Assembly: GCA_944472135.2 (NCBI GenBank)
Contig: OX235264.1
Span: 97,164,319-97,228,318 of the forward strand
From: Trichobilharzia regenti
Lineage: Eukaryota > Platyhelminthes > Trematoda > Strigeidida > Schistosomatidae
Direction of reading: 5' to 3'
Length of the DNA stretch: 64,000 nt
Part shown: piece by piece, positions 34,481-46,204 of the stretch
Position numbering within the stretch: the first letter of the stretch is position 1
Layout: every line of letters starts with the position of its first letter
Position numbers and translations under genes: made by a program
Notes under the pieces: model-generated
Told to the model about the DNA's origin: nothing
Database searches by the model: none
The model's input: the letters and a program-made list of their open reading frames with translations, nothing else

Positions 34481-36004
34481 CAAAAATAAAACTCTTTGAC
34501 AAAGCATAGAGAACTTACACGTGCTTCAAAATTAGGTTTAGGCCATAACCACATTGTACTTCCACGATTGAGTACCCTGCTTAACTCCGATCTGAAAACA
34601 AGCCGAGAAAAGGGGAAAAATCACTCTAACGACAGTTTTGTGCATGCAATTCACAGAGATGTCAAAAAGGATCTAGAAACACGAATCACAACATATGTGA
34701 TGGGTTGCATCGTTAACTAAAACTAAAGAAATAACAATAAACAAAGAACTTCATAAAACAGGAATATTTCTTCAGCAAAAGTTCTGGAATTTAGATCATT
34801 GAAAAGCTGAGATGTTAGGTGAGTAACACCTCTGGTAACAAAAGATAGGCTCTACTTAAATTACTCAGTGTACATTAGCTTCGTCAACTTGTTCACCATA
34901 TTCGTTAGGTGGGATAAAAAAATGCATTTCACAAACTTCGTCCATCCATCCAACCAGTAGCATAATTGATGAAAGTTAGCCAACAAGCTGAACGAGGATT
35001 TCTCACTCCCAAAGCTAATATTTTGTTCGCTACTAAAGCTATGTAGGTTAGATAAAGACGCTGTTTAGTCCAAAGGTAACACATATTTCCCTTTCGAAGA
35101 GGAGCAACCAATATTTCGTCAACATGCTCGTCAGCTACGCAGATGGTTTAAGTTCGCTTTTCCTGATTGATATACACAAACAAACCTTACTCCTACCTTC
35201 CTAACTAGAAGTAATCTCAGGAAAGAAGAGCGAGGATGGGCATGGGGCTATGTATCCCCCACACCATAAAAACACCACCACTGCTACTGAAGTTTCAAAG
35301 TCCTAACTGCCACAGGGAACGTATATAAATGAGATTACTACGAACTAGACTCTGTGTGGAAGACGAATACTAGAAAGTGCTGTTATCCGAATCGAAGTAA
35401 TCAGAGACTAAGTTATACCTTGAATTCGATAGCTGAAAGTCGATTGCTCAAGCTAACAACCTACAACACACTAGTAAAAAAAAAGTACCTGCAACTACAT
35501 ACTACTATACATGTGAAATTTAACGGGATATCACTTTCATACTTAAAGTGAATTCTAAAACTTAACAAACAGAATCATCGGTAACTATCACATGATCAAT
35601 CGGTTTTATGAAAAGTCGTATTTAACTCAGAGAAACTAAAAATAACATTTCTTTATCTACACGATGAACAAATTCAGTACGAGTGACCAACAAATTTTGT
35701 GAGGCAAAATAGACACCTTTTGATAACGGTTTAGATCGAAGAAAGTTGGAGGAGATCAGATCAAAACCTGGAATCGATTCATGAAGACATTGACAATTGG
35801 TTTGAGACGGACACGTTGAGAGGTGTAAACTGTCTGGTTGGGGAACTTCCGATGCTAAGAAACAATGGCTGGAGACTAATGGTAACAGGGCTCAGAATCA
35901 TTCTTCATGGAGTAGATGCATTCACTCCTTGCAATCCTTCCAATCCATTAAACACTTATATCTTGCCGTGTTACCATTTCTTTCTCCAGTCAACTTCTGC
36001 TAAT
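34481..36004. other. NPP intron, mostly unclassified
   Basis: Apart from a SINE-C piece at 35195-35335, no repeat is recognised. The 74-codon frame at 34496-34720 shows no known domain. Confidence 0.4.
35195..35335 (+). repeat. SINE-C, 3' part
   Basis: It contains GGGGCTATGTATCCCCCACA and the family end AACTGCCACAGGGAACG. The head is missing or decayed. Confidence 0.45.
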
Positions 36005-36110
36005 GATAATTCTCTGGAATAATTTCCTTCCTTCCTCTAACTCTTTGTGTGCCACGTGGAGTGGAGTGTGACAATTTCAATAGATGTACTTTTGTGCAAA
36101 GTCGTATGTT
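36005..36110 (+). mobile_element. LINE-2 3'-terminal fragment ending at a TA repeat
   Basis: GTGTGCCACGTGGAGTGGAG..TTTGTGCAAAGTCGTATG is the plus-sense 3' end also seen at 51415-51480. The (TA)n tract begins about 15 bases later. Confidence 0.45.
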
Positions 36111-36121
36111 GGAAGTCATTC

Positions 36122-36124
<3 letters not shown>

Positions 36125-36187
<63 letters not shown>
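36125..36187. repeat. (TA)n microsatellite
   Basis: Uninterrupted TA repeat of about 63 bases. Overlapping open frames rich in Ile-Tyr come from it and are not genes. Confidence 0.97.
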
Positions 36188-36189
<2 letters not shown>

Positions 36190-36294
36190 CAGCAGAACTA
36201 TCAAACTTCCTTCTCCTACAAAATGTATACTGTTACTTGAAATCTGCTTTTTCGGAAGAGATTTGCATGTATCACGGGTTATGAGCCATACTTA

Positions 36295-36425
36295 TTGTGT
36301 GTCCATGTGTGTGTGAGGGTTGATGATCCTCTTCCAAGTGGCTTAGGCGCCAGAGTAAATGAAGTGGGATTGGAACCCACGACCAATCGGTTGAATGCCT
36401 AGTGTTTAGGCCAAATAAGACACAT
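36295..36425 (-). repeat. SINE-D (tRNA-like) fragment
   Basis: GGGATTGGAACCCACGACC is the reverse complement of a B box (GTGGGTTCCAATCCC), with a possible A-box region near 36400. Similar segments at 55665 and 61905 share the TGATGATxCT lead and this layout. Confidence 0.5.
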
Positions 36426-36929
36426 TGGCCACATTGTTAGCAAACTATTACATCATTTTTAATGGGAACAAAACCTCTGAACAAACGAACATATACACAT
36501 GGAGAGAGAGAGAGATACATATAGAGAAGATTAAGTGATTGATATGTGGAATTAGTCATTCACAAAGAAAAACATCTAGAAAAGAGGAGGAGGAGAAGCA
36601 TCCAACACAATACAGTATGAAGGATCGTTATTTTTTTGTTTGCATGCATGCATGCCTATACACAAAAAACAAATAGTTTGTATATTCACTACAAATAACA
36701 AAAAAACCAATAATACATTGGATCAATAAACCAATCCTGGTCATACTAACTTGCATCACAAGATTTGTAAAAACAAACGAAAAAATAAATAAATACAATG
36801 CAATAAACAGGAAATCGATAAAGGACAATAACTTTTTCCCGATGTCCCAAAAATCCATTTTTCTATTATAGTACGACTTAAAATTATCCTCAAGTGTTAA
36901 CAGAAAATAAAATTTCTAATGAGACTTGA

Positions 36930-37530
36930 CTCTGAAATTCAGTGCGGGCTTATCTTATACTTGGGTTTCGGGTGTAATACACGGCTTCATTAGGACACCA
37001 CCATTTCGTCCTGTTCTCTGTGGTCTCATTTGGCTGGCTTGCCGTTTGCCCACAGGCTCTTACTTCCTCTGTTACACGATCTTTTCCACATCCCCAGCAG
37101 ACGCACCCCACTGGTCTGAGAATGATGCACAGGAAGACTTCGTGTGCTTTCGGAAGTGTGTGGGCGGTTGTTACTTCCCGGCTGCCCACACCGTGGAAGT
37201 TGATTGATTCTTCGGATACCTGAAACAGAGAGGGAGTTAGTGTTGAGTGACTGCAGAGCCCAGGGGACAACTGCTTGAGGCCGGTCACACACGGCCTGTG
37301 CGAACTGTTTTCTTGGTTTGGTTCCGTATTAGTAAACTTGCCGCCGGATACGGACCACCGTAGGGTAAGTCTGGATGTACAATTTTTAGGGTCGAACTTT
37401 TCTAACCCCCTCTCTACAGGGTGAAGACATAGCGTAGCTGGCATGCTGGTCATCTGAGGGAAACATCTCACTGCTGTTACACCCCTGTTCCTCAGCAGTA
37501 CAAATCCGCCCACAGACCCCCCAGCAGAGT
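36930..37530 (-). repeat. GC-richer unclassified repeat with 187-codon open frame
   Basis: The minus open frame starts GGFVLLRNRGVTAVRCFPQM. Text at 37330-37500 shares layout with 32380-32520 (GCCGCCGG.., ..GCTGATCAxCTGAG.GAAACA..CTGCTGxxxTTAC). The frame has no recognised domain and part of its 5' side (36990-37090) looks like RTE 3' UTR on the plus strand. Treated as repeat-derived, not as a gene. Confidence 0.4.
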
Positions 37531-37784
37531 GTAAAAAAGATTCTTACACTATTCCGTTAACTGCTTTCAGTCTAATCGCTATTCTAACAACCTTCCTGGC
37601 ATGGTAGGACCTGCAGGAACATTGGTTCCAGCCAGTGTAGCTTGCTGGGTCATCGCGATGTGCAAGCCCGACCACCACGTCAAGGTAACAGCACCCCATG
37701 GGAGTTCCACTCGAAGGACTGGAGTACTATGCCACTCAAAGGTCTCCTCAGCGCATTTCCCATTCAGCGTATTTTCCCATGTGT

Positions 37785-37970
37785 GCGTCGGTGGCACAGT
37801 GGTTAGGACTCTCACCGACCATGGACATGGTCCGAGGTTCGAGCCCACGCCGACGCACACCTGATATCTATGGTTGGCCTGCGAATTTCGGGCTACCGAT
37901 ATCCACGCTGAAAATTCCATACTTGTACCAAAAATACGGTATGGAATCAAGCTGTAATCAAAAATCAAAT
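37785..37970 (+). repeat. SINE-A copy
   Basis: Full-length plus-strand copy with A-box region GTGGCACAGTGGTTAGGACT and B box GGTTCGAGCCC. An A-rich tail reaches about 37978. Confidence 0.8.
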
Positions 37971-37999
37971 CAAAATCTCCATTTTCTTCAGCCTATTTG

Positions 38000-38348
38000 T
38001 TGAGCAATAAGTCCTTGGCTGGTTCTCTACATTGTCAGAGTTCCCTGCTGACTATCCTTTCTAGTCGGCCGTCTTTTTTTCCAGGATCGAGACAAAGAAG
38101 GCAGATATTGATGAAAGTATGGAATCTGTTGGAAATGCTTTTCATGATAAAACTTCCAAGTTTGTGAATTATATGGAAGCAGTGACTTAACATTGGCGTT
38201 GAAAATCTGGATCTTGTTCCTCGCACTGAATGCAGTTGATATCCATACTAATTTTAGAGTAATGGACGCCTTGAACGTCTTGGTTTTTTCTAATCTTGGC
38301 TTTGGCATCTTTGGCAAATACGCTACCTGTACCCAAGTGTTGGTTTGT
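38000..38348 (-). mobile_element. RTE-like LINE fragment
   Basis: The minus strand reads KTKTFKASITLKLVWIS.., ARNKIQIFNANVKSLLPY, HFQQIPYFHQYLP, the same block as at 22600-22800. Confidence 0.6.
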
Positions 38349-38349
38349 A

Positions 38350-38530
38350 GGGAATTGATTGGTTACAAGGTTTTCATCATGAGCTGACATTAGTTAGAGA
38401 ACCACTGGAAAACCTGAAAGTACTGAACAGCTGTTTCGTCCTAGTTTGGGACTCTTCAACAGTTCTCTAACCAATGTCAGCTCATGATGGAATCCTGTAA
38501 CCAATCAAATCCCTACAAACCAACACTTGA
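38350..38530. repeat. SINE-B palindrome: tail-hammerhead-tail
   Basis: A minus-strand tail and hammerhead (about 38355-38465) run into a plus-strand tail (about 38463-38530). The arms starting CATCATGAGCTGACATTAG and GTTCTCTAACCAATGTCAGC are complementary over nearly 30 bases. The hammerhead segment 38420-38465 (minus) keeps GAAA and the GTACTG partner but has TTGAAGA for the first box and GUU at the cleavage site. Confidence 0.65.
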
Positions 38531-38697
38531 ATATCAATGAGATGCTCACTAGCGACTTGCTATATTCAGGTAGGTAGTTACCTGGTGTTCCAATGAGAAG
38601 TCGTGACCAGTAGGATGCAGCAGCTCGGGTGTGAGGACAAATACTCACCGAAGACATTGGCTAGCGGTTGCGCAATGTCGTGAATTGACAGAAGTTT

Positions 38698-38905
38698 GAA
38701 TTCATGGGCTGGCCATTGGATCGGGTCCAAGTGGCTCAATGGTATACGAGCTCGCCTTGTAACCAGAAGGTCCTGGGGTTCGAACCCCGATTGGTGCGCA
38801 CTACTGAAGAGTCCCAAACTAGGACGAAGTAGTTGGCTGTCCGGTACTCCCAGGCTTTCCAATAGTTCTCTAACTAATGTCAGCTCATGATAACATCCTG
38901 TTACG
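38698..38905 (+). repeat. SINE-B, near full length
   Basis: A clear tRNA-like head has A-box region AGTGGCTCAATGGTATACG and B box GGTTCGAACCC. The hammerhead segment at 38798-38847 has an intact CTGAAGA box and GUC site, GAAG in place of GAAA, and two mismatches in stem I. The family tail ends near 38905. Confidence 0.75.
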
Positions 38906-39734
38906 CTACCTGTAGTTGAAACAATGCTGCGCCAGGTCAGTAAGTCAAAGAAACAACTTCCTTCAGATTTCTCACGTAGATGGTGATTGGTGCTTTCCTT
39001 GTTATTTATAGGTTGGTTGTTTCATTACAAAGCAACACTGATCGATGAATTACAGGAAACGTTTGGGGACTATTAGAAAGCTGTACTGTGGTAATGTTTC
39101 TTTGTCACCGTTCATTAGTTAAGCTATTCAGCTCTTTGTCAATGAGTCACACACTACATTTACATCATACTGGATAAATGGGTGATGTCATCAGCTCCAA
39201 AACTAAAAAGCGTACGCTATTTTAGTCTGGTACATGAGAAATCTACTTCGAGTGACTGAGTATGTTACCGACCAACCAGCCAGCCAGAGGCTGAATGGTG
39301 ATGTATATCAGGGAAGCTTTTCAAATTGGGACAAGTGCTCCAATGAGTGATCTCGATTCGTAGTGAGACATATTCTTTCAAATTTCAAAAGGATTGGAAG
39401 CGCTATCATCACTAGAGTTATATAAAGTGAAATTATACAAGTGACAGATCAATAGAAAACAAATAAAGAAAGCCTCAAAACACACAATATGGATATAGTA
39501 ATACGACATTATTATTGAGATACCATAGAGGGAATACTCGTGAAATGAAAGCTAAATAAGGGTGTTTAAAGTTTCCAAAGTAGTGACGACTGAAACGATT
39601 TGGATCATATTGTCACGACTATCGAACATATGATGCTTAACACATATCAAAGGATCCAATGCCGCCACGTGTACCGCGTCACACAAATGCATTCAAAGCT
39701 AAAAAGAGTAACTCTTCATTGCAATCCTGTCTGT

Positions 39735-41105
39735 CTGTCTGTTTTCCACATAGAATTTTGAAGTGATGTGCACCAGTTCAAGTCGCCACACTCCACTTCT
39801 TGTAGCTCACAAAGCAAAAAAAGAAAGTGGAAGAAAGGCATAATAGAGACAGTAAACAGAGGTGTGAGACATAGGTATAGTAATATCAAAGAGCAATATA
39901 GTTTTATTGGGTATTATAAGTCACAAGGAGTGGATTCATCTGTGCCAGCCGTTCAGGACGATTTTGAGCCATATCACCAATTGTTACCAACCACTGGTTT
40001 TTACCGTCCCGAGGACCCCAACCAGCCAAGAAGTCTACACCTCCCTACGTGGCTGAATTAAACTAATTGTTGCGGATTTCATTGACTGGTGATATGTTTT
40101 GGTTTGACCACCTCTAGCTCTTTTCCAGCCTGACTCTATTTCAGCTAACATTGTTTGCTGTCGAGGAAAGCTAAGGCTAAGCATGCGTAACACATGTCCT
40201 AACCATCTCAGTCGACGTAGCTTCACAGCCTCGTCGATTGATTTCCCATCCTTACCTAGCACTCAACGCCTAACCTCAATATTGCTCACCCTATTATAAT
40301 ACCACTTCACACAAGAGATAGAACGCAGGCACATTTGATCAAAGACAGCTAGCCAGTATTTTCATGTCTTCCACTCTCAAAAGCCAGGTCTCACAGCCAT
40401 AAAGGAGGACGGAGTGGACTGATGAGAAGTACACACGCCCCTTCGGTAGATAGCCAGCCGGATATCACCTCTACATCAGGGACGGCATAAACTGGTATAT
40501 GCAAAACTAGCCCTCTGTATCCGTACTGAGATTTCGTCAGAGATCATCCTGTTGGCACTGGCTGATGGTACTTCCCAAATAAACGAAGTGGTCAACACTC
40601 TCTACCAATTCACTCCCTATTTCTAATCTAGGAGTCAAAGTAGTTCAGTCCTGTAACGACACCTTACATTTGGCGGGAGTGAATCGAATCCCAAAATATC
40701 CAGATTGCAGCTCAAAGCGTTCAGAAGACTCTGCATTTTGTCAGCGTCCTCGCCTAGAAGGACTATATCGTCTGCATATTCTAAGTCAACAAGATTATTC
40801 CCTGGTAGCAAGTCAATCCCTGAATCGCTGAAGTCACTTAGGGTTAAGTCCATTAGTACATCTATGATGAAGTTGAATAGAAATGGATTATAGTGAGCAT
40901 CCCTGACGGACACCACTAGTTGTCACCACTTCAGACGACAACTCGCCGTAAGCCCTCATCTGGCTGCATGGGTTCGAGTAGAGTGAGTGACTTAATCAGT
41001 TCAATGTATTTTCTAGGCATTCCCTTTACAGCCAAGCATCGACAGAGTACCTCTCGGTCGACAGAATCGAATGACGTCTTTAGGTCAAGAAATATAATGA
41101 TTGTT
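39735..41105 (-). mobile_element. LINE-2 copy with RT motif C
   Basis: The minus strand holds FLFNFIIDVLMDLTLSDFSD and LEYADDIVLLGEDADKM (YADD at 40767-40778). The polymerase C-terminus with AVKLRRLRWLGHVLRMLSLS and the 3' UTR follow. It is 5'-truncated at about 41105 against another LINE fragment. It is almost the same as the copy at 43905. Confidence 0.8.
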
Positions 41106-41335
41106 GGACTATTCCTTTGGGTTCCAACTGGAACGTGGGACTTCAGTAGCCCATTCCCATTTTCGCCCTATTCTCTGCAGTCCTCTTTAGCCGCCTGCAT
41201 AACTGTTTACAGGCTCTTATCTCCTCCTCCTCATACACAATCTTCTCCAAGTTAACCCTTTGGACGTCCAACTCACCATTTCCCATTTGAGTTCCGTTCG
41301 ACGACCGAACATTGTATGACGAGCAAGTAACCAGT
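41105..41335 (-). mobile_element. RTE-like 3' UTR fragment
   Basis: GGGTTCCAACTGGAACGTGG..CTTCAGTAGCCC resembles the minus 3' end of RTE-like copies (4335, 48370). It abuts the truncated LINE-2 copy. Confidence 0.45.
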
Positions 41336-41859
41336 CAATCGAATCAACAATAACAGAAGACTAGTAGGAGATTGTATATCAGTGTACTTTAAACAACGAT
41401 ATTATGTGCGTATAACATGTGAAAACACGTTCACGTTGTTCATTCATCTTGCCAGGTTACATGTAAACAAATTTTACAGAGTTTAATGTTTTGTTATTCA
41501 GGTTTACGGGGAATATTAGTTGAAATATAAAAACAGAAAATAACAACAATAAAAACAACAGAAAAAACAACACAAACAATAACTATAAGTATGTAAACAA
41601 ATTGAGTTGCAAGGTGGAATCGCCTTTCGAAAGAAAGAAATAATCCATGCTTATTTGAATAAACAGAATGTATCTGCACTATATGTAAAAGCTCTGTTCC
41701 ATTCCCTAGAGAATATTTACAATCTGAATTATTCGAAGTAGCATGATAGTGACGACAAAAAATAAGTAAGTTTAAGTTAAGGAACAAAGAAAGAGAAAAA
41801 GTGAAAGAATTTTTATTCGGTGCGAGTGTGTAATTAGATATAATAGAGAAGATTTGTTC

Positions 41860-42800
41860 CTCAGATGGATGATTTGGATGTCGTTGTGTTCTCTGAGCTG
41901 GATAGTTAATTTGCAAAGCTTTCATCGCCCCACTACTAGGCGACATCTTCAGCTCATACTTCAATTTGAATTGAAGTAAGCTTTTAGATTTCTCCACGAG
42001 TTTATTAATCATCTCTCCTGGTGACCTTGGACGTGTTGGGTTGTTTTTGTGTGTTTTCACACCTTCTGGGCTATTTGTATTGGAACTGATTGTTTCTTCG
42101 ACTTGAATTTTGAACCTTTGTGTATGAGGTTTCTTTCTTATCGGTTGATAAATTTTGTCTACCTCTATGTATCGACTGATTGGTGATTCACTGGAATGCC
42201 AAGCTGGCTTCTAAAAATTCTCTAGCATTCTTGGTGTTGTTTCCTCTGTCTAATATTTGAACGTTGGCCATCCCAGTCGAATTGACGTCCGTGGTTGTCT
42301 GTATGTAGTGAGTGATATGAGGGAGTGGATATCATGTCTTTTGTCGGCTAGCTTATGTTCGTGGATAAGAAGACAAAGAGGTGGGTAGTTCACTTTGGCC
42401 AGTGTAGTGTTTCTCGCAGTTGTTACAATTTATTTTGTAGAAACTGATGTGGGTTTTATCTTCTTTCGCTGTTGAGTCTTTTGGTTGACATAGAATTGAG
42501 TGAAGTGACTTTGTTGGTTTGTGTACGACGTCTATTCTTCATCAAGGTTTGAAGAGCCTTGTAGTGATTTCTGAGATATCCTTTACATATGGTAAGGCGA
42601 TTTTCTTTGTGATTTCCTTGGAGACTTTTGGTTTGATAGGTAGACTTGGGGGTATATATCTTTTGATGAAATTCCGTGGATATCCATTCTTTCGGAAGAC
42701 GTCCATGAGATACTTTTCTTCAATTTTCCTTAACGTGGGAGTGCTGCAATGAGTCCTTGGCCTCTTGAATAGTGTTTGTATACAATTCCTTTTGTTTGTT
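41860..42800 (-). mobile_element. PLE-2 copy with GIY-YIG region
   Basis: The minus strand holds the RT C-terminal end, a YKINCNNCEKHYTGQSE GIY-YIG motif with paired cysteines, HEHKLADKRHD, and ILDRGNNTKNARE.. in broken frames. The conserved hairpin terminus is at 41895-41954. It ends near 42790 where a related piece is inverted in the 59.9-kb copy. Confidence 0.7.
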
Positions 42801-42909
42801 ATTGGATTTTAATTCAGGATTTGGTGTGTAATTGTCGATAACTGATAAGCATACCTGATACAAGCATAGGTTTCATAGAATGTGTGTAGTGAATTTACAC
42901 TGACAGATT

Positions 42910-43395
42910 GAATTTTAACACAGAACTTTGTATAACTCGGCAGAAGTTCAATCTACCACACTCTATGTAACAGAGGATAAACTCAAAAGAACTAAATAAC
43001 AAGTAGAAATGAACGGCAGAAAGAACAGTAACATGGAGAAACATGAAGATTGAATGCATGTGTGCGACAGTGAGAGAGAGAGAGAGGCTTTGAGACACAT
43101 CACTAACAATCTCCGGTCATTCGGTCCCTAGCATCCTAAAGATCTCAACCAGGCACTCTAACACCTCCCTAAAGTGGCTAGTTCATACCAACTTATCTCA
43201 GACTTCATGAATTGGTTCGACCACCACTAACTCTTGTTTTTAACCCAGTCGTATCCTAGCCAACGCAATCGATGTAACGGAGGGAACTCATCGACTGACC
43301 CCCCTCCCTTGTTCAGTACTCTACACCTAACCTCAATATTACTCACCACCATATTATACCACTTAACACGCGAATGTGCATACACTAATACGAAG
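42910..43395 (-). mobile_element. diverged LINE-2 3' fragment
   Basis: AGTTCAATCTACCACACTCT, ..CTAACACCTCCCTAAAGTGG.., ..CTACACCTAACCTCAATATT.. match the LINE-2 3' region. It is strongly decayed. Confidence 0.5.
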
Positions 43396-43904
43396 AAACT
43401 TGTTCCGCATACATAGCTAACATTGGAGTTTCGGTATGTTCAGCATTCGAAAAGGAGAAATGGAATGAAATCAATTCAAGCTTTAAGTGCTGTTGACATT
43501 GAAATTTTGGGGTTTGTCAAAAATGTAGAAGAGATTCAGCTAACTGACCGAAGCATTTGACTTGTAATCACATTAGGTCCATGGTCAGAATTCCGTTGTT
43601 CCACCTGAGTCAACCAAAGTAACTAGGTAGAATAACATTAGCCCCCCCCCCTCACTCTCTCTCACAAACACAATAAGTGTGGCATATAGCCTTGTGTACA
43701 TGAACCCCATTTTCAGGTAAATGAGTGAGAACAATAAATGAAACAAACACTAACTGATAAAACTATTCACTGTCAGACAGATATTAAATGTGTTGTTAAA
43801 TGTTAAAGAGACAGAATGGAATATTAGATAGGTTAAAATTTAGGCAATCCAATAAACACATTCTCAATGCCCTTATTTTGTTCAATATAGGAAAACCAAA
43901 AAGA

Positions 43905-45480
43905 CGATTCTGTCTGTCTGCACGTTTTCGACATAGAATTTTGAAATGATGTGCACCAGTTCAAGTCGCCACACTCCACTCCTTGTAGCTCACAAGGCAA
44001 AAAAAGAAAGTGGAAGAAAGGCATAATAGAGACAGTAAACAGAGGTGTGAGACATAGGTATAGTAATATCAAAGAGCAATATAGTTTTATTGGGTATTAT
44101 AAGTCACAAGGAGTGGATTCATCTGTGCCAGCCGTTCAGGACGATTTTGAGCCATATCACCAATTGTTACCAACCACTGGTTTTTACCGTCCCGAGGACC
44201 CCAACCAGCCAAGAAGTCTACACCTCCCTACGTGGCTGAATTAAACTAACTGTTGCGGATTTCACTGACTGATGAAGACGGCTAATATTTTCATGTCTTC
44301 CACTCTCAAAAGCCAGGTCTCACAGCCATAAAGGAGGACGGAGTGGACTGATGAGCAGCACACACGCCCCTTCGATCGATAGCCAGCCGGATATCACCTC
44401 TACATCAGGGACGGCATAAACTGGTATATGCAAAACTAGCCCTCTGTATCCGTACTGAGATTTCGTCAGAGATCATCCTGTTGGCACTGGCTGATGGTAC
44501 TTCCCAAATAAACGAAGTGGTCAACACTCTCTACCAATTCACTCCCTATTTCTAATCTAGGAGTCAAAGTAGTTCAGTCCTGTAACGACACCTTACATTT
44601 GGCGGGAGTGAATCGAATCCAAAAATATCCAGATTGCAGCTCAAGGCGTTCAGAAGACTCTGCATTTTGTCAGCGTCCTCGCCTAGAAGGACTATATCGT
44701 CTGCATATTCTAAGTCAACAAGATTATTCCCTGGTAGCAAGTCAATCCCTGAGTCGCTGAAGTCACTTAGGATTAAGTCCATTAGTACATCTATGATGAA
44801 GTTGAATAGAAATGGATATAGTGAGCATCCCTGACGGACACCACTAGTTGTCACCACTTCAGACGACAACTCGCCGTAAGCCCTCATCTGGCTGCATGAG
44901 TTCGAGTAGAGTGAGTGACTTAATCAGTTCAATGTATTTTCTAGGCATTCCCTTCACAGCCAAGCATCGCCAGAGTACCTCTCGGTCGACAGAATCGAAT
45001 GACGTCTTTAGGTCAAGAAATACAACGATTGTTGGACGCCGGTAGGAATGGCTATGTTCCAGAATCTGTCGAAGGGTGAAGATATGATCAATACACCGTC
45101 TTCCTGGTCTAAAGCCTGCCTGGTTCTCTCGTGTTTGTGCCTCCCGAGCACCACTTAGTCTACGCATGATTATTGAGACTAGAACTTTAGATTCTATATT
45201 AATCAAGCTAATCCCCCTATGATTATCACAAGAAGACTTGTCTCCCTTCTTGTATATGGGGATAATCAGTGATTTATACCAATCCGACGGGACTTCTGAT
45301 TCCCAGATACTGCCTAGTACCTCAGTTAATTCAGACATTAAACTGTCTCCACCGTACTTAATTACCTCTGGAGTCATTCCATCACGTCCCGTTGCTTTGT
45401 CTTGTTTCAGACTAGTGACAGCTTTAGTAACCTCAGTTAGGGACGGAGTTCCTGTGTCTGCATCCTATTCAGGGAGGTAA
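43905..45480 (-). mobile_element. LINE-2 copy with most of the reverse transcriptase
   Basis: The minus frame from 45377 carries YKKGDKSSCDNHRGISLINI, NQAGFRPGRRCIDHIFTLRQ, VVFLDLKTSFDSVDREVLW (motif A region), then in a second frame GVRQGCSLYPFLFNFIIDVL (motif B) and LEYADDIVLLGEDADKM (motif C, YADD at 44696-44707). A frameshift lies near 44870 and an internal deletion near 44270 removes part of the C-terminus. It ends 80 bases from the NPP exon at 45559. The clade (CR1-like or RTE-like) is not decided. Confidence 0.85.
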
Positions 45481-45558
45481 AAAACACTTCAAAGATTGTG
45501 ATAATTATACAAGAGAAATATCGAAACATAAAATCAAATATTTTTTTATTTTACTTAC

Positions 45559-45769
45559 CCTTTAAGATAACGATCAACATAAGTCATACGTGAAACTGGT
45601 GCCATTCCATGATCTGAGGTGATAATTAAATTCAAATTTGGAACAGATTCAACAATCTTCAATGCATGATCTACTACATTATCCAAGTAAATCCAATGTT
45701 TGTTAAGTAATTCATCAGATAACGGACCATATCGATGCCCGATTCGATCCAGTTCATCGTAATAAACCA
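45559..45769 (-). CDS. NPP exon with D-x3-H and DHGM metal-binding motifs
   Basis: A 211-nt exon bounded by acceptor TTCTAAATTTCAG and donor GG|GTAAGTAAAAT. It contributes two bases to the split Val codon, then 69 codons, and ends after two bases of a Gly codon. It reads VYYDELDRIGHRYGP near the start, where D and H of D-R-I-G-H correspond to metal ligands (the ENPP pattern is EPDSxGHxYGP). LNLIITSDHGMAPVSRM follows, where D-H of DHGM are two further ligands. The spacing between the motifs is as in vertebrate ENPPs. The exon lies just outside the 5' end of a LINE-2 copy (ending about 45480) and is flanked on both sides by long repeat-filled introns. Sequence and reading frame are intact. Confidence 0.93.
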
Positions 45770-46085
45770 CTGAAATTTAGAATACAAAAGTAAGTATCTG
45801 TTCATATATAGCACGCTAATTATACACAGTAGAGCCTCGTAAATGAAGCACACAAAAAAGAAAACACCTCTATGAGACAAATAAACATGACTGATGATGA
45901 GTGATTACCGATGAAGTTAAACGTAAACCATAGAACCAAAACAGCAAAGTACAAACACATATATATACCACTTTTGTTTATTCAGTTATGTTAGTGAATT
46001 TGTGCTACTGCGTACAGCAGTGTCTGCAGTAATGCGTTTTCACCCGGAACGCACAGCAATGAAAAGCAGTGGACTCAACTGGTTG

Positions 46086-46109
46086 ATATATATATATATA
46101 TATATATTG
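46086..46109. repeat. (TA)n microsatellite
   Basis: Short TA tract in the NPP intron. Confidence 0.95.
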
Positions 46110-46204
46110 CTGCCCAGCTCCAACGTTTTTCCAGCCGGTTCCCTTTACAGTAATCACACGTAGCTGACATCAGTTAGCTATAAACCAACTTATTTTTAAC
46201 TAAT

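Noticed and set aside
36047..36316. Ile-Tyr-rich proteins over 36047-36316
   Set aside because: They are translations of the (TA)n repeat in different frames.
36950..37513. 187-codon minus frame as a host gene
   Set aside because: Part of its span matches RTE-like 3' UTR text on the other strand and part recurs at 32.4 kb, so it is repeat-derived.
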